Positions 1 to 8,649 of a stretch of 64,000 nt of DNA are shown in pieces. How positions within the stretch are numbered: position 1 is the stretch's first letter; each line of letters opens with the position of its first letter. The notes beneath the pieces are model-generated. The model ran no database searches, was not told the origin of the DNA, and was given only the letters and a program-made list of their open reading frames with translations. The translations under genes and the position numbers were made by a program. This stretch comes from CAZZBK01 sp964652155 (GTDB lineage Bacteria; Planctomycetota; Planctomycetia; Pirellulales; PNKZ01), in the NCBI GenBank assembly GCA_964652155.1, contig CAZZBK010000005.1, positions 42,992-106,991 on the forward strand. Reading direction: 5' to 3'.

Positions 1-1258
1 GTGTCTTGTTGGGCTCGGTCGTCGTGCTCACTTGCAGGGTCACGCTGCCGCTGGTGATCTTCGTGTCGTCTCGCACGCGCAGGGTGCGCGGCAGCATGGG
101 GGCAAGCTTGGCCAGGTCGAGTGTCGTCGCCAGTTGCGTCTTGCAGCGCGCAAGTTGATCCACCCACGCTTGAGCCGACGCGGCTTGACGCAGCGCAGTC
201 ACGCTGGGAATCGTGGCCTGCAGGGCCATCTCTCCCACGTCGCAGAAAACGTTCACCTGCTCGATCGTGAGCGCGTCTCCCTGCAATTGCAGCTTGTGCG
301 GGACATGGATCCGATTGAGCCGCAACTGATCCCCCGAGAGCACTCCGCCGCCGAACACCAACTGCTCGATGGTCGACTCGCCGCCGATGCGACACGAGGT
401 CGCCCCCTCCGGGTTCGTGCCCCACTCGAGTTCGAGCGCGGTGGTCAACTCGCCAGCCAGGACCATGTCGCCGACAAAGCGACGCGCGACCGCCTGCACC
501 GCCGCGAGCGGGAACTTGTCTGCCTTGGCGACGATTTTGCCCGTCGAGGCCAACTCCCCATCGGTCGTCTGCACGTCCTGCGCCGAGACGTTCACCTGCA
601 CGGGTCGTCGCACGCCTTGCTGTTCGAGCTGCGCGACGACCGTCGCTTCGCTGGGCCAGGTTGAATCGGTCGCAATCGCGATCACGCTGTTCAATTCGCG
701 GAGGCTCCACTGCCCGCCGCTGCTCGTGTCGCGCAAGGTCAGGCTGCCGTCGATCACTTCGAGCGTGAGGGCGACTCTCGCCGCGGTGGTAGCCTGATCG
801 TGAGACAGCAGCTTGCCGAGGATGTCCTCGACGTTGCTGCCATTGTCGCGCAGCACGAGTTCCAGCGCGGGCTGTTCCACGCGCAGCTTGCCCAGGTCGC
901 GCGAGTTGAGCAGCAGCGCGAGCAAGCTCTTTTCGGTCCGTGCGCCTTGGATTCGCAACACGGTCTTGCCCGAGCTGTCGGCCACGGTCACGTCGTGCAT
1001 CTCGACCGGCGAGAGCCAGCCGAGCGAGGCCTGGCCGATGGTCACCGAGCCGTTCAGATCACCCGCGGCGCGCGACACGAGCGCGCCGAGCAACGGTGTG
1101 CTGGCGATGACCCAGGGCGCTGCCCAGACCAGGGCCAACGTGGCGAGTATGCCGATCGCAAACAGAGTGAGCCAGGGGCGACCCTCGCGCGGCGCGCCAG
1201 CGTCGCGCTGGGCGAACGACATTTTGATCCGGCGACCTTTGCGTTGCGTAGTAGCCAT
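1..1258 (-). CDS. AsmA/TamB-like envelope protein, N-terminal part (runs off the left edge)
   Basis: The reading frame is open on the minus strand from an ATG at 1258 to the window edge (at least 419 residues). The start is backed by GAGG five bases upstream. The protein has a basic N-terminus, one hydrophobic segment at about residues 29-52 (LTLFAIGILATLALVWAAPW), then a long beta-rich region of LRVEQPALELVLRDNG and VTLEVIDGSLTLRDTSSG type. This is the look of AsmA/DUF748/TamB-like proteins: inner-membrane anchored, with a periplasmic beta-groove that in characterised members supports outer-membrane lipid or protein homeostasis. The family call rests on architecture and repeat style, not on a decisive motif. 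The C-terminus is missing. It is divergent from the glycosyltransferase-like gene at 1529. Confidence 0.6.
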   Translation of the reverse strand, partial: MATTQRKGRRIKMSFAQRDAGAPREGRPWLTLFAIGILATLALVWAAPWVIASTPLLGALVSRAAGDLNGSVTIGQASLGWLSPVEMHDVTVADSSGKTVLRIQGARTEKSLLALLLNSRDLGKLRVEQPALELVLRDNGSNVEDILGKLLSHDQATTAARVALTLEVIDGSLTLRDTSSGGQWSLRELNSVIAIATDSTWPSEATVVAQLEQQGVRRPVQVNVSAQDVQTTDGELASTGKIVAKADKFPLAAVQAVARRFVGDMVLAGELTTALELEWGTNPEGATSCRIGGESTIEQLVFGGGVLSGDQLRLNRIHVPHKLQLQGDALTIEQVNVFCDVGEMALQATIPSVTALRQAASAQAWVDQLARCKTQLATTLDLAKLAPMLPRTLRVRDDTKITSGSVTLQVSTTTEPNKT

Positions 1259-1407
1259 ACCATCCTCGTGCTGTTGAGACCACGACGTCATCGGGAGCCG
1301 TGTATCGACCGAATCGAGCGCAGGCGTGAGTCCAAGTCGTGACAGCAGAGCGAGAATGGTCGAACGGGCATGAAATACCCGACACCCGGCCCATGAGACC
1401 AGAGCAA

Positions 1408-1437
1408 TTGCCGGAAACCCCTGTCGCTAGCTACACT
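1408..1437 (+). promoter_or_regulatory. possible sigma70-type promoter
   Basis: TTGCCG at 1408-1413 and TACACT at 1432-1437 are separated by 18 bases, about 90 bases upstream of the gene starting at 1529. Match to consensus is moderate only. Confidence 0.3.
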
Positions 1438-1528
1438 ACTTGGGCCTCACTTGTCGTGAGATGCTCTTCTTTCGTTCGCGCTGGCCTGATAGCGGCGCCT
1501 GTGTTGCTAGCAAATGTGCTCTTTGACG

Positions 1529-2218
1529 ATGGCTGCGCGAATCCATCCGGCGCGAAAGCGAATCCTGTTCACGGCGCATGCGCCGCTTGAGGAGTTGGCG
1601 GCTGGCCATGCCACGCGGCAGCTCATGTCGGCGCTGCAACACGCGGGGCACCAGGTGCGAGTGTTGACGGTCGACCGCGCGTCGCGCGCCGACGAGCTCC
1701 AGGTGCGGCGGATCATCTGTCATCCGCAACGCAGCGACGCGCAGCTGTCATTCGAGCTGCCGCAGTTCGTCACGCATGCAGGGGCCATGACCTTCGCGGC
1801 GCTCAATGACAAGCAGCTTGTCGAGTACCTGGAGGTCTTGCGGCAGACGCTCGACGACGAGGTCGAACACTTCGATCCGCACCTGATCCATGCCCAGCAT
1901 CTGTGGTTGTTCGCGCATCTTGCCCTGGAGGCAGGCGTCCCCTACGTGGCGACGGTTTGGAGCGAGGAGTTGCAGGCGCTCCGCGATGACGTTCGCTGCC
2001 GGCGGATGGTGCAAGAGGCGGCTGAAAATGCGGGCCGGCTGTTGGTCTCATCCACCGCCTTGCAAGCCGAAACGCAAACTGCCCTGAGCGACTTGGACGA
2101 TGCGCGATTCACCGTGACGCCTCCGGGTGCGGTCGATGGCGCGGCATTGGAGCAACTCGACGATATTTACCGCGACGTACTCGAAGCGCGCTTCGGGCCC
2201 AGCGCGCACAGCGAATAA
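1529..2218 (+). CDS. short glycosyltransferase-like protein (GT-B N-terminal domain only)
   Basis: 229 residues from the ATG at 1529; an in-frame ATG lies five codons upstream, but homology-like sequence begins at KRILFTAHAPLEELAAGHATR. That start, a glycine-rich loop after the first strand and then HVRVLTV-like and HAQHLWLFAHLALEAGVPYV segments resemble the N-terminal Rossmann half of family-4 glycosyltransferases (acceptor side). The C-terminal nucleotide-sugar domain with its E-x7-E region is absent: the gene stops at about 230 residues where a complete enzyme would have 350-400. It may be a genuine single-domain protein or a truncated one. The next gene starts 13 bases later, so the two are probably co-transcribed. 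Catalytic activity is doubtful. Confidence 0.6.
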   Translation: MAARIHPARKRILFTAHAPLEELAAGHATRQLMSALQHAGHQVRVLTVDRASRADELQVRRIICHPQRSDAQLSFELPQFVTHAGAMTFAALNDKQLVEYLEVLRQTLDDEVEHFDPHLIHAQHLWLFAHLALEAGVPYVATVWSEELQALRDDVRCRRMVQEAAENAGRLLVSSTALQAETQTALSDLDDARFTVTPPGAVDGAALEQLDDIYRDVLEARFGPSAHSE

Positions 2219-2231
2219 AAGGCACACGACC

Positions 2232-3413
2232 ATGAGCGAACGACCTGAAGATATTTGCCCTCGCCCTGACTTTGTCCGGCCGTTTGCCACGCGGCCGCTC
2301 GCGCCGCCGTTGTACACGTCGGCCGTGTATCAGTGCGAGAGCCCCGCCCAGGCCGACGCCATGCTCGCCCGGCAGGAATATGGCTACGTCTACAGTCGCG
2401 ACGCGCACCCGAACCGCGATCTGCTCGCCGATAAGTGTCGCGAACTGCACGAGGCGCAGGAGGCCACGATTGGCGCATCGGGCATGTCGGTGCTCGCGGC
2501 CGCGGCCTTGGCCGTGCTCACTCCCGGAGACGAGACGATCGTCAGCGACCAGTTATACGGCCGCAGCATTCACCTGTTCGCCTCCGAGCTTCCCCGCTAC
2601 GGTGTCACGAGCCAGGTGCTCGACACCTGCGACCTGAATAGCGTGCGCCAATCGCTCTCGCCGCGCACCAAACTCATCGTCGTCGAGACGATCACCAACC
2701 CGCTGCTCAAGGTGAGCGACTTGAGCGGCTTGGCCGAGTTGGCACACTCGGTCGGGGCGCTGCTGCTGGTCGACAATACCTTTGCCGGGCCGACGATCTG
2801 CCGCCCCTTGACGCTCGGCGCCGACCTGGTGATCGAGAGCCTTACCAAGATCATGAACGGCCACAGTGACGTGCTGCTCGGCTTGCTCTGCGGCCACACG
2901 AAACACTGGGAGCGCGTACCGCAGGTGATGTCGACCTGGGGGCTGGCCGGGGCACCGTTCGATTGCTGGCTCGCCCTGCGCGGGCTCAGTACGCTGGCAC
3001 TTCGTGCCGAGCGGGCGAGCGTCAACGCCCTCGCGGCGGCCGAGCACCTGCGCACCAAAAACCAAGTGTCGCACGTGTACTACCCAGGACTCAGCGATCA
3101 TCCCGATCACGCGCTCGCCAAGCGCCAGTTCACCGGCGGCTTTGGCAGCATCGTTACCTTTGATCTCGCCGGTGGGCGCGTGGCGGCGGAGCAGTTTATC
3201 CGCGCGGCCCAGCGGATCCCGTTCTGCCCATCGCTCGGTGACTTAAGCACCACGCTCAGTCACCCGGAGTCGACCAGTCACCGGAGCATGACCGCCGAGC
3301 GTCGCGCGCAGTTGGGCATCACGGGCGGCACGATTCGCGTGTCGGTCGGCATCGAGTCCGCCGAGGCCATCCGCGCCGCGATCGACGAGGGGCTGCGCGG
3401 TATCGTGACGTAG
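2232..3413 (+). CDS. Cys/Met-metabolism PLP-dependent enzyme (cystathionine gamma-synthase/lyase family)
   Basis: 393 residues from the ATG at 2232 (AAAGG upstream). The protein has the trans-sulfuration family signatures: the tyrosine-rich N-terminal YGYVYSRDAHPNRD segment, GASGMSVLAAAALAVLTPGD, the LLVDNTFAGP loop, and the Schiff-base lysine in SLTKIMNGHSDVLLG at about residue 205. The C-terminal SLGDLSTTLSHPESTSH and IRVSVGIES motifs are intact. The length is normal. Family members carry out beta- or gamma-elimination/replacement on cysteine, cystathionine or O-acylhomoserine in the cytoplasm; sequence alone does not separate these activities. It sits directly behind the glycosyltransferase-like gene, with no sulfur-assimilation genes nearby. 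Confidence 0.9.
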   Translation: MSERPEDICPRPDFVRPFATRPLAPPLYTSAVYQCESPAQADAMLARQEYGYVYSRDAHPNRDLLADKCRELHEAQEATIGASGMSVLAAAALAVLTPGDETIVSDQLYGRSIHLFASELPRYGVTSQVLDTCDLNSVRQSLSPRTKLIVVETITNPLLKVSDLSGLAELAHSVGALLLVDNTFAGPTICRPLTLGADLVIESLTKIMNGHSDVLLGLLCGHTKHWERVPQVMSTWGLAGAPFDCWLALRGLSTLALRAERASVNALAAAEHLRTKNQVSHVYYPGLSDHPDHALAKRQFTGGFGSIVTFDLAGGRVAAEQFIRAAQRIPFCPSLGDLSTTLSHPESTSHRSMTAERRAQLGITGGTIRVSVGIESAEAIRAAIDEGLRGIVT

Positions 3414-3541
3414 GGGGGCAACTCACACTTCGCTAACAGCCCGCTCGCTAATCGCAAATGCAGATTGGTCTAGTGAGCTAGGCGGCGTATGATGATTAAG
3501 CTTGACAGGGGATCATTACAGATCAGAGTAACGCACGACTC

Positions 3542-5281
3542 GTGTTAGCCGGACCGATTTTTTCGCGCGAACTGGTTACGTCGCCGCGTCGACTGCGGTG
3601 CTACGGCGCGCGTTCGATCTTCGTCGCCGCCATGCTCGTGTTCCTGGCCACCGCCTGGCAACTGCTCACCGGCACGCAACTGGTCAAGCATGTCGGGGCA
3701 CTGGCCCAATTCTCGATCAGCGCCTTTCAGGTGCTCGCCCTCGTGCAAGGGGTGGTGCTGGTGTTCCTGGGCATGTCGGCGGCGGTCATCGCGGTGGGAC
3801 AAGAAAAAGAACGTCGCACGATCGATCTGCTGCTGCTCACCGAGTTGACGAGCGCCGAACTGGTCTGGGGCAAACTGCTCGCCAGTGTGTGGAGCGCGCT
3901 GATGATGCTGCTCGCCGGCGCTCCGGTGTTCATGCTGCTCGTCGTGCTCGGCGGCGTGTCGCTCGATCAACTCGTGCGGATGGGGTGTGTCACGCTCGCC
4001 GCGGTCGTCGCCTGCGGCAGCCTCGGCTCGACACTGGCCCTGTGGCGCGAAAAGACCTTTCAGTCGTTGTCACTCACGGCCGTGGCGATCCTGGGAGTGA
4101 CACTGCTTGCCGAGGGGGCGCTGCGTTACGACGGAACCGGCTCGCTGGCCCAGGCCGTGCCTGCTCGCTGGATCATCGCAAGCAGTCCGTGGCATGCACT
4201 GCTCGAAGCGATTCGCCCCCCCGAGAGCAACGCAGGGCAACTCAGCGCCGCGTGGCTGTTCGTGCTGCACGCCCTGCTCGCGACCGGGTTGCTCAACACG
4301 TTCAGCGTCTACCGTCTGCGTCGTTGGGTGCTCGCGCAGGAGCCTGCTCGCGCGGTCAGCACAACCAACAACGGCGAGAGTGTCCACCGCGACAGCGTTC
4401 GCCGCCATACACGAGCGATGTGGGCTAATCCGGTTCTGTGGCGCGAAGTGCGTACCTGGGCGTATGGCTCGCGGACGTTGCTCGTGCGCGTGGCGTATGG
4501 AGCCCTGGCGGCGAGCATTGCCGTGGCGGTTCACGATCTGGCCCAACGCGGTGGCCCGATCGGGGCATTCGAACTCGCGCTCCCCATCGTGCCGCTGCTG
4601 GTCATTAGCCTGCTGCTGATCAACGCCCAGGCCGTGACCAGCTTGACCAGCGAACGGGACGCGCGGGCCCTCGACTTGCTGCTGGTCACCGATCTGTCGC
4701 CGCGAGAGTTCGTGTTTGGCAAATTGGGTGGCATCCTTTACAACACGCGCGAGATGGTCCTCGCGCCGCTCATCTTGGGTGGGTATTTAGGGTACGAACA
4801 GCTCATCAGCGGCGAGAATCTGGTCTACGTGTTGCTCGGCTGGCTCGTGCTCGTCGCGTTCACGGCGATGCTCGGCGTACACGCTGGGATCAACTACGTT
4901 CACTCACCGGCGGCGATCGCGGTCAGCCTGGGCACGCTGTTCTTTCTCGTGGTCGGCATCGCCGTGGCCATGCGGATGATGGTCGCGTTCAGCGGCTCGT
5001 TTCGGTTCCAGTTGCAGCCATTCTTGGCCGCGATGGTCGGTGGCGGCATCGCGCTGCATGTGGCGCTCGGCGGTCGCAACCCTTCGGCGGCCATTCGACT
5101 CGCCGCGCTGAGTTGCCCCTTTGCGACCTTTTACGCGCTGACCAGCTTTCTGCTCAATTACCCTCTGGCGGCCGCGCTGAGCCTGGGGCTCACCTACAGC
5201 TTTACCACCGCGGCCATGCTGGTCCCGGCCCTCTTTGAGTTTGACGTGGCCACGGGGCGCTCGGGCGATTACGACGGCTGA
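3542..5281 (+). CDS. ABC-2-type transporter permease with two duplicated halves
   Basis: 579 residues from a GTG at 3542. A polytopic membrane protein with about twelve hydrophobic segments. Each half starts with a short amphipathic element (FSRELVTSPRR and LWREVRTWAYGSRT), followed by a transmembrane span and then a cytoplasmic coupling motif: EKERRTIDLLLLTELTSAEL at about residue 95 and ERDARALDLLLVTDLSPREF at about residue 375, each ending in a GKL. This is the ABC-2 permease pattern in duplicate. Such permeases normally need an ATPase; none is encoded in this window, so the partner must lie elsewhere. Its end overlaps by 13 bases the convergent end of the TPR/OGT gene. No convincing Shine-Dalgarno sequence was seen. 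Confidence 0.8.
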   Translation: MLAGPIFSRELVTSPRRLRCYGARSIFVAAMLVFLATAWQLLTGTQLVKHVGALAQFSISAFQVLALVQGVVLVFLGMSAAVIAVGQEKERRTIDLLLLTELTSAELVWGKLLASVWSALMMLLAGAPVFMLLVVLGGVSLDQLVRMGCVTLAAVVACGSLGSTLALWREKTFQSLSLTAVAILGVTLLAEGALRYDGTGSLAQAVPARWIIASSPWHALLEAIRPPESNAGQLSAAWLFVLHALLATGLLNTFSVYRLRRWVLAQEPARAVSTTNNGESVHRDSVRRHTRAMWANPVLWREVRTWAYGSRTLLVRVAYGALAASIAVAVHDLAQRGGPIGAFELALPIVPLLVISLLLINAQAVTSLTSERDARALDLLLVTDLSPREFVFGKLGGILYNTREMVLAPLILGGYLGYEQLISGENLVYVLLGWLVLVAFTAMLGVHAGINYVHSPAAIAVSLGTLFFLVVGIAVAMRMMVAFSGSFRFQLQPFLAAMVGGGIALHVALGGRNPSAAIRLAALSCPFATFYALTSFLLNYPLAAALSLGLTYSFTTAAMLVPALFEFDVATGRSGDYDG

Positions 5282-7158
5282 CGGCAGTAATCGCGCCACA
5301 ACTGGCGGATAGTCGCGGCGAAGTCTTGCACAAACTGCGGCGCGTCGCAGTACGGCGACGCGAGCACGCGCCGACGCAGTTCGCCGCGCAGCGTGGCGAG
5401 CCGCGCCGGCTCGGCGACCAGTCCTTCCGCGATCGTCAGATATTGTTCGCTGGAGTGGGCGACCGTTTCGAGCTGGTTCATCCCCGCGAGCACGGCCAGC
5501 GATTGTCGGCCGGCCATGGTCTCGCCCGCCAGGGTGACGACCGGCACGCCCATCGTCAGTGCCATCATGGTGGTCGCGCCGCCCGTGAAGGGGAAAGGGT
5601 CGAGTGCCACGTCCATCTCGGCGTACTCGGCGAGCATTTTCTCGAGCGGCGTGTGGCCGCGAAACTCGACCCGATGCAGGTCGATGCCGCAGCGCTCGAA
5701 GCCGTCGATCAGCCGTTGTTGCGTGCGCCGCTCTTCGAGCCCGCGGTACTTGAGCAGCAGCCGGGCATGGGGCACGCGGCGCAACAATTCGCTCCACACG
5801 TCGAGCACTTCGCTCGTGATCTTGGCGGGGTTGTTAAAGCTGCCGAAGGTCGGGTAGCCGCGCTGCAACAGCGGCGGCGCGGCGAGCGGCGGCAGCTCGC
5901 GCGGCAACTGGAAACACCAGCCCGCGCGCGGCAATCGCACGACGCGCTCGGCATAGTGTGGGTCATGTTCCGGCGGCACTTTGGTCGCGTCGGTGAGCAG
6001 GTAATCGATCGCCCGCATGCCGGTCGTGCCGACATAACCAAGCCAAGAGACCTGAATCGGCGCGGGCTTGTAAGCCATCGCAATCAAGCGATGCCCAAAG
6101 GTATGCCCAGCGAGGTCAAAGAGGATGTCGATGCGGTCGTGGCGAATCTGCTCGACCAGCGCCAGGTCATCCAGCGCGCGGGCGTCGCGCCACAGCGTGG
6201 CGGCCTTGCGCAGACGCACGAGCACCGCGTCGTCGGTGAGTCGCGTCGAGTAGCAGACCGTCTCGAAGGCCGTGCGGTCCATTTGCTCAAGAATCGGCAG
6301 CATCAGAAACCCGACCGGGTGTTCGCCCAGGTCCCCCGAGACGAACCCGATGCGCAGCGCTCGATCGGGCTCGCGGGAGTTGGGCCACTGCGGCGCGCGG
6401 GGGAAAAAAGGCTGCGCGTGACGCTCGTCCCATTCGCGGGCTTGTCGCAGCATTTCGGCGGGTGACCAGGCGTGGCGATACTGCTCGCAGAACAACAGAT
6501 TCGTGTGCGCCTCCATGAACGACGGCTTCAATTCGAGCGCGCGGCGAAACCCGGCCGCGGCGCGGTCGTGGTAGCCCTGCGCCAAATGGAGCGAGCCCAG
6601 GTTGTTGTGCGCTGACGCCAATTGCGGATTGAAGCGCAAGGTCTGCACATAGCAGCGTTCGGCGGCCTCGTATTTGCCAAACGCCTCGTGCAGCACGCCG
6701 AGGCCCAAATACGCCTCGGGATAGTCGGGCCGAATCTGGATGGCCAGTTCGTAGGCATCGCGCGAGGCCTTGTAACGCCGACGTTGCGAGTGGGCCACGC
6801 CGACATTTTTGAGCGCGTCGGCAAATTGGGGCCGCAGCCGCAAGGCCTCGTCATAGAAGGGCAGCGCGCGTTCGCAGTCTCCCAGGTTCAACCAGGCGTC
6901 GCCGACGTATTTTTGCGTGTCGGGGTCGTCGGGCCGCAAATCGACGGCGGTCTGCCAGAGGCGGAGCCCCTCGCGAAAAAAACCCTCGTACAACAAATGC
7001 TGGCCGAAGTGCTTGAGGAACTTCCAGAGCCGTTCGTCGTACGGGTGTGGTTTCAGCGCCTGCAACAGCAGGTGTGTCGCCTCGTTCCAGCGCCGCGCCT
7101 CAAAAAGTTGCCGCAAGGCGCGCAGTTGCGGTTCAACATCGTCCACGGTGGATGCCAT
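5269..7158 (-). CDS. TPR protein with O-GlcNAc transferase-like (SPINDLY/GT41) catalytic domain
   Basis: 629 residues from the ATG at 7158; the frame extends upstream, but that stretch crosses an intergenic palindrome and is low-quality. The N-terminal 250 residues are TPR repeats (for example YPEAYLGLGVLHEAFGKYEA and LASAHNNLGSLHLAQGYHDR). The rest is a GT41-like domain: LRIGFVSGDLGEHPVGFLM near residue 270 (catalytic-His region), DILFDLAGHT, SWLGYVGTTGMRAIDYLLTD, SFNNPAKIT near residue 440 (UDP-contacting Lys in OGT) and DPFPFTGGATTMMALTMGVP near residue 522. The family transfers GlcNAc or fucose to Ser/Thr of proteins. Bacterial targets are mostly unknown. No signal peptide is visible, so it should be cytoplasmic. 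Confidence 0.9.
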   Translation of the reverse strand: MASTVDDVEPQLRALRQLFEARRWNEATHLLLQALKPHPYDERLWKFLKHFGQHLLYEGFFREGLRLWQTAVDLRPDDPDTQKYVGDAWLNLGDCERALPFYDEALRLRPQFADALKNVGVAHSQRRRYKASRDAYELAIQIRPDYPEAYLGLGVLHEAFGKYEAAERCYVQTLRFNPQLASAHNNLGSLHLAQGYHDRAAAGFRRALELKPSFMEAHTNLLFCEQYRHAWSPAEMLRQAREWDERHAQPFFPRAPQWPNSREPDRALRIGFVSGDLGEHPVGFLMLPILEQMDRTAFETVCYSTRLTDDAVLVRLRKAATLWRDARALDDLALVEQIRHDRIDILFDLAGHTFGHRLIAMAYKPAPIQVSWLGYVGTTGMRAIDYLLTDATKVPPEHDPHYAERVVRLPRAGWCFQLPRELPPLAAPPLLQRGYPTFGSFNNPAKITSEVLDVWSELLRRVPHARLLLKYRGLEERRTQQRLIDGFERCGIDLHRVEFRGHTPLEKMLAEYAEMDVALDPFPFTGGATTMMALTMGVPVVTLAGETMAGRQSLAVLAGMNQLETVAHSSEQYLTIAEGLVAEPARLATLRGELRRRVLASPYCDAPQFVQDFAATIRQLWRDYCRQPS

Positions 7159-7230
7159 CGCCTCATGATACCATCGCCGCCGAAACTGGCTATGCACGCT
7201 CGGACGTTGCCCACTCGCTGCCGACATTAT

Positions 7231-7266
7231 TCTCCGAGCCGGGGGCGTGAGCCCCCGGCTCGGAGA
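7231..7266. repeat. 16-bp palindrome with GTGA (GNRA-type) loop
   Basis: A perfect inverted repeat, TCTCCGAGCCGGGGGC, then GTGA, then its complement. The inner 20 bases recur at 36478-36497 and, with GTAA in the loop, at 36545-36564, so this is a dispersed element. Confidence 0.8.
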
Positions 7267-7307
7267 CAGGAATGCTCTCGGGCACGCGCCTCGAGGTGCC
7301 CTCACCC

Positions 7308-7346
7308 GGTTCGCTGCGCGAACCACCCTCTCCCGGAGGGCGAGGG
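7308..7346. repeat. tandem small hairpins in the leader region
   Basis: GGTTCG-CTGCG-CGAACC (approximately 7308-7324) is followed at once by CCCTCTCCCGGAGGGCGAGGG (approximately 7326-7346), both self-complementary. They lie between the divergent starts at 7158 and 7426; function unknown. Confidence 0.5.
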
Positions 7347-7425
7347 GGGGCGTGCGTTGTGACTCACGCCGACTCTGGCTACGATGGTCAGTCTATGTCC
7401 GTTCGTCATTCGTGGAGAGGTCGTC

Positions 7426-8649
7426 ATGCGTTCGTGGCGCAATGGAAAGTGGTGCGGGCTCTGGCTGCTCGCCCTCGGGTGGTGGGCAACGAACGATGCC
7501 GCGGCCCAGCTACTCGATCTGAAAGACGGCGACCGCGTCGTTTGGATCGGCTCGACGGTCGTTGAACGAGAACAGCAGCACGGCTACTGGGAGTTGATGC
7601 TCACGAGCCGCTTCCCGCAACGCCACGTCACGTTTCGCAACCTCGGTTGGAGCGGCGACACGGTGTGGGGTGAATCTCGGGCCGGGTTCGGCACCCCCGC
7701 CGACGGCTTCAAGGAACTGGTCAAGCATGTGCTGGCGCTTGAGCCGACCGTGCTCATCATGCAGTATGGAGCCAACGAGGCGTTTGCGGGCGAGGCCAAG
7801 CTGGCCGACTTCGTCACGCAGGCCAAAACACTGCTCAAGGAAATTTCGCCCAGCAAGGCGCGGGTCGTCGTGCTCGCGCCTATGCAGCAAGAGAATCTGG
7901 GCCCGCCGCTCCCCAGCCCCGAGGCGTACAACAAGCAACTGTGGCATTACAACCACGCGCTGCATGAGCTGGCTGCGTCACGCGATCTGCTGTGGGTTGA
8001 TTTGGAGGGCTGGGTCCGCCGCCATCGCGACAGCGACGAGCAAGTCCGACTTACCGACAACGGCGTCCACCCCACTCCGCTGGGCTACTGGATCACAGCC
8101 GGCATGCTCGAAAACGAATTGCGATTTACGCCGTCCGGTTGGCACATCGAGTTCGACGCCGCCGGCCAGGTCACGCAGCGCAAGGGAACGGCGGTCGCCG
8201 CAGTTGAGTGGGCGGGTGACCACAAGCGGTTCCGGCTCACGAGCGACGTGCTCCCCGTGACCGCCGCGCTCCGGCACCCCGGCCGGGCTGGTCAACTGAA
8301 GATCGCAGGCCTTCCTGCCGGCAAGTACGAGCTGCTGATCGACGGCCAACGCATGAACGCCTTCTCACACGCTGACTTGGCCCAGGGGGTCATGCTCGAC
8401 GATCCGCTCGAGACGCAGCAGGTCGAGCAGTTGCGCAAGGCCATTGTGCAGAAAAACGAATTGTATTTTCATCGCTGGCGGCCTCAGAACGTCACGTACC
8501 TGTTCGGCTTCCGCCAGCGCGAGCAGGGCAATAACGCCGTCGAGATACCGCAGTTCGATCCGCTCATTGCCGAGCAGGAAAAAAAGATCGCCGCTCTGCG
8601 TGTGCCGCGTCCTCACACATTTGAACTTCGTCGGGTGACCACGCCATGA
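7426..8649 (+). CDS. secreted SGNH-hydrolase-like protein with altered nucleophile block
   Basis: 407 residues from the ATG at 7426, preceded by GGAGAGG. An N-terminal signal-peptide-like stretch (CGLWLLALGWWATNDAAAQ) precedes an SGNH-like fold. Block II (NLGWSGDTVWG, near residue 73), block III (MQYGANEAF, near 112) and block V (DNGVHPTPLGYW, near 215, with D and H) are present. Block I, normally GDS with the catalytic serine, reads WIGSTVVERE near residue 40, so the nucleophile is displaced or lost. In characterised SGNH enzymes these residues hydrolyse esters; here activity is uncertain. The stop overlaps the start of the heme-binding dehydrogenase in an ATGA, implying translational coupling and a joint role, probably in periplasmic saccharide metabolism. 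Confidence 0.8.
   Translation: MRSWRNGKWCGLWLLALGWWATNDAAAQLLDLKDGDRVVWIGSTVVEREQQHGYWELMLTSRFPQRHVTFRNLGWSGDTVWGESRAGFGTPADGFKELVKHVLALEPTVLIMQYGANEAFAGEAKLADFVTQAKTLLKEISPSKARVVVLAPMQQENLGPPLPSPEAYNKQLWHYNHALHELAASRDLLWVDLEGWVRRHRDSDEQVRLTDNGVHPTPLGYWITAGMLENELRFTPSGWHIEFDAAGQVTQRKGTAVAAVEWAGDHKRFRLTSDVLPVTAALRHPGRAGQLKIAGLPAGKYELLIDGQRMNAFSHADLAQGVMLDDPLETQQVEQLRKAIVQKNELYFHRWRPQNVTYLFGFRQREQGNNAVEIPQFDPLIAEQEKKIAALRVPRPHTFELRRVTTP

Noticed and set aside
32..1342. Overlapping + strand open frames at the left edge
   Set aside because: The minus strand is continuously open from 1258 with a membrane anchor and AsmA-like repeats; the + frames are Arg/His/Gln-rich antisense shadows.
1339..1590. 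83-codon open frame upstream of the glycosyltransferase-like gene
   Set aside because: It overlaps a real start in another frame and shows no motif; the region fits a divergent promoter better.
3502..3530. TTGACA at 3502-3507 as a promoter for the ABC permease
   Set aside because: No acceptable -10 box at the right distance, and the GTG start would be too close.
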